Positions 43,255 to 53,307 are shown, counted from the stretch's first letter. The stretch is 64,000 bases of DNA from Streptomyces aculeolatus (GCF_020400605.1 NZ_JAINRD010000018.1:124001-188000), one strand, 5' to 3'. The notes: generated by a model from the letters alone, not told the origin. Numbers and translations are program-made.

Positions 43255-44684
43255 CCGGGCAGCCGGTCGGCGGGGTCGCGGCGAAGGCGTTGCCGGTGGC
43301 GCGTTCCGAGGCGAGGCTGCTGGTCCCCGCCCTGGTGTTCATCGCTCTGGTCGTGGCGGCGGTCGGCAGCCTCGGGACGCCGCTCATCACCAGCGTGGCG
43401 ACCTCGTTCCACGTCTCTCTCGGCAGCGCGCAGTGGACGCTGACCGTCGCATTGCTCAGCGGCGCCGTTGCCACGCCGCTCTTGGGCCGGCTCGGGGCCG
43501 GCCCGCACCGGCGGGCCACGATCCTCGCCACGCTGGCGGTCGTCGTCGCCGGCAGCGCGCTCACCGTGCTGCCGCTGCCGTTCGCGTGGCTGCTGGCCGG
43601 CAGGGTGGCCCAGGGCGTCGGGCTCGGGCTGACGGCGCTGATGATGGGCGTGGCCCGGGACCACCTCCCCGAGGAGCGCAGCGCGGCCGTGATCGCCCTG
43701 ATCTCGGTGGTCTCGGTCATCGGGGCCGGCGTCGGCTACCCGCTGGCCGCACTGCTCGCAGAGTTCGGCGGGGTACGGGCCGCCTACGGCCTCGGCCTGG
43801 TCGTCACCGCCGCCGCCCTCCTGACCGCGTGGCGCTTCATACCCGAAGCCCCCGAAGGCCGCTCCGCCCACGTGGACGTGGCAGGCGCGGTCGTCCTGGC
43901 CGCTGCGCTGCTCCTGGTGCTGTTCCTCGCCGGCGAACGGAATCTGTGGAGCCGGTACCTCGCCGTGGCGCCGGGCCTCGCCGTCGTCGCCGTGGTGCTG
44001 CTCTGCGTCTGGGTTTTCATCGAGTTGCGCAGCACGACGCCCCTGGTCGATGTGCGGGCGGTGCGGCACCCGGCAGTCGCCGGGGCGAACCTCGCCATGT
44101 TCGCCGGCGGGATCGGCATGTACCTCCTGCTCACCCTCATCACCCGGTACGCGCAGACGCCGCCCGGCGCCGGCTACGGCTTCGGGCTGACGACCTTCGT
44201 CGCCGGGCTGGTCCTCATCCCGTTCTCGGTGCTGGGGTTCGTCGCCGGCAAGCTCACGCCGCGGGTCCGGACGCGTATCGCCGACCCCCTGCTCCTGGCC
44301 GGCAGCGCCGTCGTGGTCGGCGGCGGGTTCGCCCTGTTCGCGGCGGCCCGGTCGGACCTGGCAGAACTGTTCGTGGCGATGGGCGTGCTCGGCTTCGGCG
44401 TCGGCGGCTTCTCGGCCGCGATGCCCGGCGTCATCCTGGCCGTCACCCCCGAGAGCGAGACGTCGAGCGCCATGAGCTTCAACTACGTCGTCCGCAGCGT
44501 CGGGTACTCCCTGGGCAGCGCCATCGGCGGCCTGATCCTCACCGCGGGCACTGGCCCAGGTCACCGCTTCCCCGACGACGGCGCCTACACCACCGCGGCG
44601 CTGGTCGGCATCGGCGCCATGGCGATCACGACGCTGGCAAGCCTCGCTCTTGCCCGCCGATGCTCGTCCGAGACCCACCCGTAA
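43251..44684 (+). CDS. MFS transporter
   Basis: 477 residues from GTG 43251, chosen for the overlap with the MarR stop; upstream extension covers the MarR gene in another frame. About 14 helices: LLVPALVFIALVVAAVGSLGTPLITSVATSF, LGRLGAGPHRRATILATLAVVVAGSAL (degenerate motif A), RVAQGVGLGLTALMMGVARDHLPEERSAAVIALIS, and VVSVIGAGVGYPLAALLAEFGG (motif C-like), consistent with an exporter. Substrate probably toxic to the cell and sensed by the MarR partner. Confidence 0.9.
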   Translation: MTGQPVGGVAAKALPVARSEARLLVPALVFIALVVAAVGSLGTPLITSVATSFHVSLGSAQWTLTVALLSGAVATPLLGRLGAGPHRRATILATLAVVVAGSALTVLPLPFAWLLAGRVAQGVGLGLTALMMGVARDHLPEERSAAVIALISVVSVIGAGVGYPLAALLAEFGGVRAAYGLGLVVTAAALLTAWRFIPEAPEGRSAHVDVAGAVVLAAALLLVLFLAGERNLWSRYLAVAPGLAVVAVVLLCVWVFIELRSTTPLVDVRAVRHPAVAGANLAMFAGGIGMYLLLTLITRYAQTPPGAGYGFGLTTFVAGLVLIPFSVLGFVAGKLTPRVRTRIADPLLLAGSAVVVGGGFALFAAARSDLAELFVAMGVLGFGVGGFSAAMPGVILAVTPESETSSAMSFNYVVRSVGYSLGSAIGGLILTAGTGPGHRFPDDGAYTTAALVGIGAMAITTLASLALARRCSSETHP

Positions 44685-44717
44685 GTCAGATGCGTTCATC
44701 CCCACATCGGAGGTTCC

Positions 44718-45011
44718 ATGCCCAAGGGCTACTGGGTCAGCGCCTACCGCACCATTTCAGACCCTGAGAAGCTGGCTGCTTACAACAAGCTGGCCGCTCC
44801 GGCCGTCCAGGCCGGGGGCGGCCGGACCCTCGCCCGCGGCAGTCGGGTCGTGGCGTATGACGCCGGAATCGCCGAGCGCACCGTCCTGGTCGAGTTCGAC
44901 AGCTTCGAGCAGGCCGTCGCGGCGTACGAGAGTGCGGCCTACCAGGAGGCGCTGGTCGCCCTCTCCGACGGCGTCGAGCGCGACTTCCGCATCGTCGAAG
45001 GCATTGACTGA
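44718..45011 (+). CDS. DUF1330 family protein
   Basis: 97 residues from ATG 44718 with GGAGG upstream. KGYWVSAYRTISDPEKLAAYNKLAAPAVQAGGGRTLARGSRVVAYDAG, VLVEFDSFEQAVAAYESAAYQEALVAL and DFRIVEGID match the small ferredoxin-like DUF1330 fold throughout. Function unknown. It lies 33 bp after the MFS gene in the same direction and may belong to its operon. Confidence 0.9.
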   Translation: MPKGYWVSAYRTISDPEKLAAYNKLAAPAVQAGGGRTLARGSRVVAYDAGIAERTVLVEFDSFEQAVAAYESAAYQEALVALSDGVERDFRIVEGID

Positions 45012-45313
45012 CCGAGGTCCGGTCGGATCTTCCCTGAAGCTTCCTCGCTCACACGACTGCGGTTCAGATCATCACCGGTCCGCTGGGTGAGGGCGGTGAA
45101 CTGCTCGCGTACGTCGTCCAGGCGGCGAGATGCCGTCACCGCGAACCGCGCGAGCATGTCTTCGGTGCTGCGGGGGTGTGGAGGTGCCGCAACTGCGCGG
45201 GGGCCACCGCGAGGTGGAGGGCGATCGCAGTCGCCGTGGTCGCTGTGTCCGGCGGGCGGGTGCCACTCCTGCTTGAGCCCCCGCGCCCTTCCTCGCGGGG
45301 CGATCGCGTCGTG
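45012..45313 (-). pseudogene. Decayed small gene fragment
   Basis: Minus-strand fragments TATTATAIALHLAVAPAQLR (~45240-45180) and, in another frame, LARFAVTASRRLDDVREQF then TALTQRTGDDLNRSR (~45155-45040) both look coding, so a frameshifted remnant is likely. No family is recognised and no start signal is present. Confidence 0.35.
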
Positions 45314-47848
45314 TCAGGGCTGTCCGTAGGTCAGTCGGGCCGTGGCGGTGCAGTCTCTGTCCGCGACGCACCGTACCCAGTAGGCCGAGAAGTCGTCGGG
45401 GAAGGTGTGCGAGACCGTAACGCCGGTGCCGACGGTGAAGGTCCGGTAGGTGCACCACCTGCCGTCTCCGGTGAGGTCGACCTGGAGCGTGATGCCGACC
45501 GGGCCCGGGGCGTCGTGCGACAGGCGGACGCGCTTGTCGTCGTAGCCGGTCATCAGGTACGGATCGGAGGGGACGCCCGCCGTGACGCCGGTCTCCCGCC
45601 AGGGGCCGCCCTCGCCGCGTGGGCGGCCGAGTTGCCACAGGTCGTCCACGGCTCCGACCCAGAGCGCGGTCCGTCCGTCGTCGGAGCGCAGGATGTGCTT
45701 GCCCGCCGGTGCGTCGTCCCGTACGCCGGAGAGGACGACGAGGCCGACGTAGGAGCAGTAGTCCTTGATGCGCAGGTTATGTGTGGCGATCGGACGCATC
45801 TTGGCGAAGCCGCCCGCGTTCTCGGCGGGCAGTTCGTAGGCCGTGCCGTGGCAGTTGAACAGGTCGCGCTCGGTCACCACTTCGCGGTCCAGACGCTCGG
45901 GGCCCAGGGGGCCGTCGCCGTCGAAGGCCGGGTCGCCCTTGGGGAGCCGCCAGCGTCGGCCGGCGTCGTCGACGACCAGCACGGACGCGCTGTCGACGGT
46001 CAGGACGTCGGTGGGGATGGCCACGTTGTCGCGGTGGTACTGCGCGGAGTCGGGGTCGTCCACCCGGCGCAGGGCGAGTTCGCCGTCGAGTTCGTAGTAG
46101 CCGACCGGCTCTTGCCCGCCGGAACCCGCCGGGCGGTCGGCGACCAGGGCGAGGGTGCGCAGGTCGGCGCCGCGTGCCCGGACCAGACCGCCGGAGACCG
46201 CCGTGTCGCCGACGCCGGCGAGGCCGTCGAAGAGGGCGGCCGGGGTGCTCGGGCGCCGGTCCTTGTCCGACATGGCGAACGTCGCGGTGACGGTGGGGCA
46301 GTCGCGGTCGAGTCGCAGGCGCACCCACTCGGCGCGCAGGCCGGCGGGGAAGCCGGTCCACCGGTAGCCGCCCGCGGGCACGGTGATCCGGGTCAGGGGC
46401 GTCCAGGATCCCGTGCCCTCGCGGTCGATCTCCACGGCGAATTGCACCTGCCCCGGTGCGGTGTGGGTGAGATGCAGCGCGCGTCGTTCGAAGCCCGCGA
46501 AGAGGAAGGGGTCGGAGACGCTGCCGGCCTCGACCGGCTCGTCGTCCCACACGGCGCCCTGCCCGCGACGTACGCCGAGCCGGTCGAGCCGGTCGGGGCG
46601 GACGAACCACAGATTGGACTGGGACTGGCCGGGGCCGACGATGTTCCCCTTGTGCCGCCGCTTGTTGAGGAACTCGTTGCGGGCGGTGTCGTCGGTGCCG
46701 AAGACGACGTTCTCGCCCCAGCGGCAGAAGTCCCCGACGACCTTCAGATAGGTGGAGCGCTGCGAGATCCCGCTCGTCGCGCCCGGCTTGAAGCCCGGCG
46801 GGAAGTGCCACATGGCGCCGTGCATGGTCATCAGCAGACTGCTCTGGCCGATGTCGCGGATACGCGGCCACTCGGTGTTCCAACCGTGCGCGCCGTCGTA
46901 GCAGTGGCCGGCCTTGGGCAGCCGGTAGGTGTGCCAGCCACCGCCGTGGAGAACCATCAGGATCAGCGAGCGGTAGTCCCAGCCGACGGCCCACACCGGG
47001 TCGTCGGGGCCGGTGTTGCCGCCGGCGATGCCGCCGGGTCCGGTCACCTCGGTGAACTGATTGCGGCGTACCAGCGACCAGTCGCCCTCGCCGTTCCACT
47101 CGGCGAGGGCGCCCGAGGTCGTGCGCGGGTCGGTCAGGGCCTCGGGGGCGGCATCGCCGTTGTTGCTGTAGACGAGGACGGAGGCGCCCGTGTACAGCCC
47201 CTTTCCGTGGTAGCCCGGCAGCGCGGAGTCGATCGTGGCCGGGTTGGTCGGGCTCGTGAGGCCGCCGTTGCCGTCCTTGATGTGGCCGAAGACCTCGAGG
47301 GTGTCGACGTCGACGGAGTAGAGGCCCTCCTCCATCGTCGCGAAGTGGACGCGCTCTGCGGGAGCCGTCAGATGCCGGGCGGTCCCGGTGAGCCGGCCGG
47401 GCATCTCGGCGCGGGGGATCACCCGGACCCCGCCGGACCCGTCGATCACGTACGGGCCGATGAACAACTGCTGGGACTCGGCGTGGATCATCCGGTTCGC
47501 GTGCGTGCCGCCGACGCTCTCGGGCCGGACGGCCTGCCGGAAGTCCCCGGTGATCTCGTACAGCTTGTCGCTGGAGCCGCGCACCAGGTGCGGACCGTAG
47601 GTGACGGCCCAGAGCCGGCCCGCCCAGGGGACGACGGCACCGGTCCCGCACTCGCCCTCGTCGTTGAACATCGCAAGTGACGGAAAGACGCCGGACACCT
47701 CCGGCGGCGGGGTGCCCGCCCGGCCGCCGGCGGCCGCGGCTTCCCGCGCAGGCAGGATCAGCGGCGCGCCCGCGGCGACGCCGACGACGGCCGCGGCCGA
47801 GCGGGCGAGGAAGGACCGTCTGTTGGGGGGTTGCACATCCGTGGACAT
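45314..47848 (-). CDS. Large Tat-exported protein of unknown function
   Basis: 844 residues from ATG 47848. Twin-arginine signal NRRSFLARSAAAVVGVAAGAP with AREAAAAGG cleavage region. Residues ~45-400 contain propeller-like repeats (GRLWAVTYGPH, LYEITGDFRQA, QQLFIGPYVID, EGLYSVDVDTLEVFGHI, GLYTGASVLVYSNNG). Two similar beta modules follow: DPFLFAGFERRALHLTHTAPGQVQFAVEID ... WTPLTRITVPAGGYRW and DPYLMTGYDDKRVRLSHDAPGPVGITLQVD ... WCTYRTFTVGTGVTVSH. These look like duplicated carbohydrate-binding-type sandwiches separated by a second propeller-like part. I recognise no catalytic motif; a sugar-active or sugar-binding surface protein is a guess. Confidence 0.75.
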   Translation of the reverse strand: MSTDVQPPNRRSFLARSAAAVVGVAAGAPLILPAREAAAAGGRAGTPPPEVSGVFPSLAMFNDEGECGTGAVVPWAGRLWAVTYGPHLVRGSSDKLYEITGDFRQAVRPESVGGTHANRMIHAESQQLFIGPYVIDGSGGVRVIPRAEMPGRLTGTARHLTAPAERVHFATMEEGLYSVDVDTLEVFGHIKDGNGGLTSPTNPATIDSALPGYHGKGLYTGASVLVYSNNGDAAPEALTDPRTTSGALAEWNGEGDWSLVRRNQFTEVTGPGGIAGGNTGPDDPVWAVGWDYRSLILMVLHGGGWHTYRLPKAGHCYDGAHGWNTEWPRIRDIGQSSLLMTMHGAMWHFPPGFKPGATSGISQRSTYLKVVGDFCRWGENVVFGTDDTARNEFLNKRRHKGNIVGPGQSQSNLWFVRPDRLDRLGVRRGQGAVWDDEPVEAGSVSDPFLFAGFERRALHLTHTAPGQVQFAVEIDREGTGSWTPLTRITVPAGGYRWTGFPAGLRAEWVRLRLDRDCPTVTATFAMSDKDRRPSTPAALFDGLAGVGDTAVSGGLVRARGADLRTLALVADRPAGSGGQEPVGYYELDGELALRRVDDPDSAQYHRDNVAIPTDVLTVDSASVLVVDDAGRRWRLPKGDPAFDGDGPLGPERLDREVVTERDLFNCHGTAYELPAENAGGFAKMRPIATHNLRIKDYCSYVGLVVLSGVRDDAPAGKHILRSDDGRTALWVGAVDDLWQLGRPRGEGGPWRETGVTAGVPSDPYLMTGYDDKRVRLSHDAPGPVGITLQVDLTGDGRWCTYRTFTVGTGVTVSHTFPDDFSAYWVRCVADRDCTATARLTYGQP

Positions 47849-48016
47849 ACGTTGCCGTGTCCCTTCGAAGGCCGGTGTCGCCCTGGCACGCTGGGACCGT
47901 ACGACCGTACGCATCAACCGTCCAGATACCCCACAGAAACAATCAGAAATCAACAGGCGGGTCCTATGCGCGTGGTGAAGCGCTCGCGCGTGCGCTGAGT
48001 ACGCCGCCTGAGCCTG

Positions 48017-51000
48017 TCAACGGGTGCGTAGCTCGAAGAGGTGCTGGCCGCGGGCGCCTGCGGCGGCGAGGACCGGGGTGCGGCCCGCCCAGGCGCAGCC
48101 CGTCAGCTCGTCGTCGGTGCGGACGAGCGTCGCGAGGCTCGGGTCGTGGACGTTCCACACCTGGATCTCCCCGCCCGGGACCACGGTGGCGAGCCAGTTG
48201 CCGTCAGGTGAGACCGCCAGCGCGTTCACGCGGTCGGCGTGGCCGGTGAGGACCGCCGTGGACTCGCCGGTCATCGAGTCCCACAGGCGTACGGTCCCGT
48301 CGTTGCCGGCGGAGGCCAGCCAGGTCCCGTCGGGGGAGTACACCACCGAGTGCACTCGAGGGGCGTTGACCGTGATGGTGCACTCGCCGGACGCCGCGTC
48401 CCATACGCGTATGGTCGCGTCCTCGGCTGCGGTGGCCACCCGGGTGCCGTCGGGGGAGATCGCCACCGATGTCACCGCGCGTGTGTGACCGGTGAGGAGC
48501 GCGGTACGTCTGTGGGTACGGCTGTCCCACAACGGCAGTTCCTTGTCGCCACCGGTCGCGAGCCACAGACCGTCGGGGGAGATCGCCACCGGCCCGAGTG
48601 GGTGCCCGCCGCGGAAGACGCGGGACGGGCCGCCGGCGCGGTCCCACAGCCGGAGGCGCCCCGGCCTGTCGCTGGTGGCAAGCCAGGTGCCGTCCGGCGC
48701 GATCGCGACCGAGACGCGGGAGACGCGGCCTGATGCGTAGGTGTCGCCGGGAACGTGGGAGAGGGTGGCCGTGCAGTCGCCGGTGGTGCGGTCCCACAGG
48801 CGTACGTTCCCCGTCTCGTCGGCGGTGGCGAGCCACGTGCCGTCCGGTGAGACCGCCACCGAGACCCAGCCGCTGTGGCCGGTGAAGGCGTCGACGGCGG
48901 TTTCGGGCCCGCCGCGCGGCCGTGCGGTCGTACCCGGGCCGCGGCGTGCGGGATCGCCGTCCCGGAGCGGCACCGCCGAAGCGGGCCCGATCACTCCGGC
49001 ACTCGCGTCCCACAGCCGCACCGTCGCGTCCGCGCCGGCGGTGGCGAGCCAGGTGCCGTCCGGTGAGATCGCCACCGCGTTCACCCGCTTGGTGTGGCCG
49101 GCGCGGATGCCCAGGCACAGGCCGGTGGCGCGGTCCCACAGGCGGACGTTCCCCATGTCGTCACCGGTGGCGAGCCAGCCGCCATCAGTGGAGAAGGCCG
49201 CCGCTTGCACCGGGTCGGGGTTGCCGGTGAGTTCGATGGGCCGGGAACCGACGGGGTTCCACGGGAGTGGCGACAGCGGCGTCAGGTCCGCTCTGCGGGC
49301 CGTGCCCCGGCGGCGGGAAAGGGAGATCGCCGCCGAGGTCACCGGGGCGGTGCCGGGGGTACGAGGGGTGAGGCCCCCTCGTTCGATCCACCCACCACCG
49401 GTCAGCGTCACCGTCCCGTCCGCGGAGCCGGCGGCGAGGCATGCCCCGTCAGGGGAGATCGCGACTGACAGACCTCCTGCCGCGTAGTCGGCCAAGGGGT
49501 ACACGGTCGTGCCGGTGGTGGGGGACCAGCGGTGCATCTTCCTGTCCGCGCACACCAGGAGCCAGCGCGCGTCCGAGGAGATCGTCATCGATTCCGGCTT
49601 TCCGCCGAAGTCGTTGAGGGTGGCGATGCACTTGCCGCTGATCTGGGACCACAGCCGCACCTTCGCGTCGTCGCCGGCGGTGGCGAGCCAGGTCCCTTCC
49701 GGCGAGATCGCCACCGATGTGACCCGGGCTGTGTGGCCGGCGAGGGTGGCGGTGCATCTGCCGCTGGCGCGGTCCCACAGCCGCACCGCTCCGTCCGTGT
49801 CACCGCTGGCGAGCCAGGTGCCGTCGGGGGAGATCGCCACCACGTTGACGGTTGTGGTGTGGCCGGTGAGCGTTGCGGTGCAGGCGCCGCTCACGCGGTC
49901 CCACAGGCGGACCGTCCGGTCGCCGGCGGAGGCGAGCCAGGTGGCGTCGGGGGAGATCGCCACCGACAGCACATCCCACGTGTGGCCCGTCAGGGTGGCG
50001 AGCAGGGTTTGGTCCGGGAGGTCGGGTGGGGAGACCGTGTCGGCCAGGAGCGGCAGTGCGGGACGGCCGGACAGGCGGTCGGTGGTCTGGCCGCTCCAGG
50101 GCGGCGAGAACGCCAGCCTGCTGTAAAGGGTGTTCAGCACGAGCGGGGCCGGGTCGGCGGGGGCCAGGAGATGGGTGCACTGGGCCAGGGCGCGGGCGCG
50201 GGCTCCCGCGAGGCCGGTCGGGATGTGGCTCAGGTCGCGTACGGGCGCGTTGGCGCCGTGGCGGACCAGCCGCTGCTCCACCCAGCGGAGGTCACTGGCG
50301 ACGGCCTCGGCCAACTCCACGCGTTCCGCCGCCACCATGTGTTCGATCAGGTGGTCCTGGAGGTAGCCGTCCGCCAGCTCCCACCACGCGGTGTAGCGGG
50401 TCTCCCCGTAACCGAGCGGCGGTCCCGCGCCGGGAAGGCCCTCGGCCGCAGCCTCGGTCAGCTCGCGATGGAGCGCGACGAGCCGGGACGGGGGGTGGGT
50501 GCTGAGAAGGTAGTCGCGGATCACGTCGTGCAGGCTGACGCGCCCGCTGTTCTCCGGGGTGAGGGAAAGGAGGGACAGCCCTGCCAACTCGCTGCACAGA
50601 AGTCGGGAGTCGCGTTCGCTCAGCCCGCCGCTGGCCGCCCAGAGGCGGGCGATCAGCGGCAGCGGCACCGCCTCGTCCTCCGCGAAGACCGCGAGTTCCG
50701 CGAACCGCGCCCTGCCGCCCTCGGGCAACAGCCCGGTGGCCGCCTCGACGGTGGCGGAGACCGCACGCCGACGTTCTTCCGGGCGGTCCACGTCGACGGT
50801 GACGCGCCTGGGATCGACGCCCTGGGGGCCGTGGAGGAGCAGCTCCTGCAGTACCTCCTGGGCGGCCCCGGCCGGACTCTGTCCGGTGTCGGCGCGCGCT
50901 CGGATCTGCCGGTTCACGAGGCGGAGGAGCAGGGGCCAGCGACCGGTGGTGTCCAGCAGGGCGCCGGTGGTCCGCGGCGGCAGGTCGTCGAGTTCCCACG

Positions 51001-51718
51001 TCAGGACCGTACGGGCCTGGTCGAGCGTCATCTGGTCGACCTGGATCGCGCGGGCTCCGGCGGGCAGCAGGGCCGGGACGCGGGTGGTGACGAGCCGGAG
51101 GCACTTCCTGCCGCCGTGGAGGAAGGGATCCAACTGCTCGGCGGTCCACACGTCGTCGAGGAGCAGCAGGACCGGCTTGCGCTGGTCGAGCAGCCGGCCC
51201 AGGTGCCGGCCGGCGTCGGCAGGGTCGGTGAACTGTTCGCCGTCCCCGGTGATGAACCGGGTGATCTCGGCGACCCGTGCGGTGATGTCCGCCCGGCCCC
51301 GTACCTCCCGGCCGATCGTGAAGCGGTACACCCCGCCCTCGTACCGTTTGCGCACCCGCGGGCCGGCGCACACCATCTCCGCGAGCGTGGTCTTGCCGAA
51401 GCCCCCCGCGCCCCACAGCGACGTGGTGATGCCCACCGTCGATCCGAGTTCGCACACCGCGTCCTCGGCCCGCCGCCGCTCCTCGCGGTCGACGAACCAC
51501 GCCGGGACGGTGCCGGGCTCGGGTGCGGGCGGTTGGGCCGGGGCGGCGGGCGCGGATTCCTGCCGCCAGCTCCCCCAGGCGGCAACGCCGCCTCCGGCCA
51601 GGGCCAACGCCCCGAAGACTGCCCATCCGCCGGGCAGTGACACGTCGGAGGACCCCTGTAACCCCCCGACGAGGACGCCGACACCGGCGAGGAGTGCCCC
51701 TCCCGTCTGCCGCCGCAC
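48017..51718 (-). CDS. Membrane-anchored NB-ARC STAND NTPase with two WD40 propellers
   Basis: 1233 residues, GTG 51718. Two N-terminal hydrophobic helices (7-20, 32-48), then FVDREERRRAEDAV and an NB-ARC domain: P-loop GAGGFGKTT near 103-111, Walker B LLLLDDVW near 184-191, sensor RLVTTR, GxP-like GRWPLLLRL, and a winged helix ending in SLHDVIRDYLLS (MHD-like). A helical arm follows, then from about residue 590 some 14-15 WD40 units (TATLTGHTxxVxSVAISPDGTWLATAGxDxxVRLWD), enough for two seven-bladed propellers, the Apaf-1 layout. No CARD, TIR, protease or nuclease effector is visible. It probably senses a ligand through the propellers and oligomerises at the membrane; output unknown. No operon partner. 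Confidence 0.9.
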   Translation of the reverse strand: MRRQTGGALLAGVGVLVGGLQGSSDVSLPGGWAVFGALALAGGGVAAWGSWRQESAPAAPAQPPAPEPGTVPAWFVDREERRRAEDAVCELGSTVGITTSLWGAGGFGKTTLAEMVCAGPRVRKRYEGGVYRFTIGREVRGRADITARVAEITRFITGDGEQFTDPADAGRHLGRLLDQRKPVLLLLDDVWTAEQLDPFLHGGRKCLRLVTTRVPALLPAGARAIQVDQMTLDQARTVLTWELDDLPPRTTGALLDTTGRWPLLLRLVNRQIRARADTGQSPAGAAQEVLQELLLHGPQGVDPRRVTVDVDRPEERRRAVSATVEAATGLLPEGGRARFAELAVFAEDEAVPLPLIARLWAASGGLSERDSRLLCSELAGLSLLSLTPENSGRVSLHDVIRDYLLSTHPPSRLVALHRELTEAAAEGLPGAGPPLGYGETRYTAWWELADGYLQDHLIEHMVAAERVELAEAVASDLRWVEQRLVRHGANAPVRDLSHIPTGLAGARARALAQCTHLLAPADPAPLVLNTLYSRLAFSPPWSGQTTDRLSGRPALPLLADTVSPPDLPDQTLLATLTGHTWDVLSVAISPDATWLASAGDRTVRLWDRVSGACTATLTGHTTTVNVVAISPDGTWLASGDTDGAVRLWDRASGRCTATLAGHTARVTSVAISPEGTWLATAGDDAKVRLWSQISGKCIATLNDFGGKPESMTISSDARWLLVCADRKMHRWSPTTGTTVYPLADYAAGGLSVAISPDGACLAAGSADGTVTLTGGGWIERGGLTPRTPGTAPVTSAAISLSRRRGTARRADLTPLSPLPWNPVGSRPIELTGNPDPVQAAAFSTDGGWLATGDDMGNVRLWDRATGLCLGIRAGHTKRVNAVAISPDGTWLATAGADATVRLWDASAGVIGPASAVPLRDGDPARRGPGTTARPRGGPETAVDAFTGHSGWVSVAVSPDGTWLATADETGNVRLWDRTTGDCTATLSHVPGDTYASGRVSRVSVAIAPDGTWLATSDRPGRLRLWDRAGGPSRVFRGGHPLGPVAISPDGLWLATGGDKELPLWDSRTHRRTALLTGHTRAVTSVAISPDGTRVATAAEDATIRVWDAASGECTITVNAPRVHSVVYSPDGTWLASAGNDGTVRLWDSMTGESTAVLTGHADRVNALAVSPDGNWLATVVPGGEIQVWNVHDPSLATLVRTDDELTGCAWAGRTPVLAAAGARGQHLFELRTR

Positions 51719-51944
51719 TCCCGCACCCCCGTTTCGCGCCTGTCCTAGGGTCTGACCGAGTCTAGGCCCGAGTGCACCGCCGACACGTCCCGTCGCCGGT
51801 GGCGCCGTCGAGCCGCGAGTGAATCCGTGCAGCGGAGTGGACGAGGTCCGGCGGTGCGTTCACCGGGCAGCCCGGATGTCCGCAGGCCCACGCTCGTCGT
51901 CCTGGGGCGCACCTTGACCCCGGTCCGGCACGCCACGATTCTGT

Positions 51945-51980
51945 GTTGCGGTACATGAACCGCGTGCCGCAATAAGCAAC
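51945..51980. promoter_or_regulatory. Paired IclR-type sites upstream of mscR
   Basis: GTTGC-N7-GAACC (51945-51961) and GTGCC-N7-GCAAC (51964-51980), starts 19 bp apart. Each has one perfect half of the GTTGC-N7-GCAAC dyad seen at the other promoters of the island, in the same 19-bp register. Confidence 0.6.
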
Positions 51981-51998
51981 ATGAGTCGAGGAGTGGCC

Positions 51999-53084
51999 AT
52001 GACCCATCAGGTACGTGCCGTCGTCGCGCGGGCGAAAGGAGCCCCCGTCAGCCTGGAAACGATCACCGTCCCCGACCCGGGGCCGGGAGAGGCGCTCGTA
52101 CGGATCGAGGCATGCGGCGTCTGCCACACGGACCTGCACTACCGCGAGGGGGGCATCAGCGACGACTTCCCCTTTCTGCTGGGCCACGAGGCCGCGGGCA
52201 TCGTGGAGTCGGTCGGCGCGGGCGTCGCCGACGTGGCCCCCGGCGACTTCGTCATCCTCAACTGGCGGGCGGTGTGCGGGCAGTGCCGTGCCTGCCTGCG
52301 CGGGCGGCCGTGGTACTGCTTCGACACCCGCAACGCTAAGCAGAAGATGACCCTGGCCGACGGCACCGAACTGTCGCCGGCGCTGGGCATCGGCGCGTTC
52401 GCGGAGAAGACGCTGGTCGCGGCCGGGCAGTGCACGAAGGTCGACCGGGCCGCGTCGGCAGCCGCCGCGGGTCTGCTGGGGTGCGGGGTCATGGCCGGCC
52501 TCGGTGCGGCCGTCAACACCGGCGGGGTCGGGCGGGGCGACAGCGTGGCCGTCATCGGCTGCGGCGGGGTCGGCGCGGCCGCGGTCGCCGGGGCGTACCT
52601 GGCGGGCGCGGCGAAGATCATCGCGGTGGACGTCGACGACCGCAAGCTGGAGGTCGCCGGGAAGCTGGGCGCCACCCACACCGTCAACTCCCGGGACGCC
52701 GACCCCGTCGCGGCGATCCGGGAGCTGACCGGCGGCTTCGGCGCCGATGTGGTCGTCGAGGCGGTGGGCCGCCCCGAGACGTACGAGCAGGCGTTCTACG
52801 CCCGCGACCTGGCCGGCACGGTCGTCCTCGTCGGTGTCCCGACCCCGGAGATGAAGCTGGAGCTGCCGCTGCTCGACGTCTTCGGCCGGGGCGGTGCGCT
52901 CAAGTCGTCCTGGTACGGCGACTGTCTGCCGGGCCGGGACTTCCCGATGCTCATCGACCTCTATCTGCAGGGCCGGCTGGACCTGGACGCCTTCGTCACG
53001 GAGACCATCGCGCTGGACGGTGTGGAGGCGGCTTTCGAGCGCATGCGCGAGGGCGGCGTGCTGCGCTCCGTGGTCGTCCTCTGA
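51999..53084 (+). CDS. mscR: S-(hydroxymethyl)mycothiol dehydrogenase
   Basis: 361 residues from ATG 51999, which has CGAGGAG upstream; the ATG at 51981 lacks a site. Zinc-dependent alcohol dehydrogenase fold: catalytic zinc ligands in EACGVCHTD and LLGHEAAG, structural zinc Cys in [18 protein letters not shown] site [13 protein letters not shown]. The insert [31 protein letters not shown] and overall length match mycothiol-dependent formaldehyde dehydrogenases. It oxidises the formaldehyde-mycothiol adduct to the formate level. Next to three demethylation steps, each releasing a one-carbon unit, it would detoxify the product, and it shares the island's operator motif. Confidence 0.88.
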   Translation: MTHQVRAVVARAKGAPVSLETITVPDPGPGEALVRIEACGVCHTDLHYREGGISDDFPFLLGHEAAGIVESVGAGVADVAPGDFVILNWRAVCGQCRACLRGRPWYCFDTRNAKQKMTLADGTELSPALGIGAFAEKTLVAAGQCTKVDRAASAAAAGLLGCGVMAGLGAAVNTGGVGRGDSVAVIGCGGVGAAAVAGAYLAGAAKIIAVDVDDRKLEVAGKLGATHTVNSRDADPVAAIRELTGGFGADVVVEAVGRPETYEQAFYARDLAGTVVLVGVPTPEMKLELPLLDVFGRGGALKSSWYGDCLPGRDFPMLIDLYLQGRLDLDAFVTETIALDGVEAAFERMREGGVLRSVVVL

Positions 53085-53195
53085 CCGTCGACCTGGACCC
53101 GGGCCGGTGTGCGGGTGCGCACGCCGGCCCGTCCTTGGGAGAGGCCGGTTCCGGCGTTGCGCTCCCCTCCGTCAACGTTTCGTATGGAGATTGAA

Positions 53196-53299
53196 GTTGT
53201 TTCATAGGCAACTGGGTGGCCCGCAAACGCCTTGACAAGGGGGAGGGGCCGCCGCAGACTGATGTTGCGCTGACCGCATTCTGTTTCGCCATACGCACC
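53196..53299. promoter_or_regulatory. Cluster of IclR-type sites before the Rieske operon
   Basis: GTTGT-N7-GCAAC at 53196-53212, then GTTGC-N7-GCATT at 53264-53280 and GTTTC-N7-GCACC at 53283-53299. The last two are 19 bp apart, as at the other promoters, and end 8 bp before the ferredoxin ATG. Confidence 0.6.
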
Positions 53300-53307
53300 G
53301 AGGTGTC

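Noticed and set aside
45176-47680. 834-codon plus-strand frame opposite the Tat-exported protein
   Set aside because: Antisense shadow with Val/Gly/Asp-rich composition; the minus strand has a Tat signal and structured repeats.
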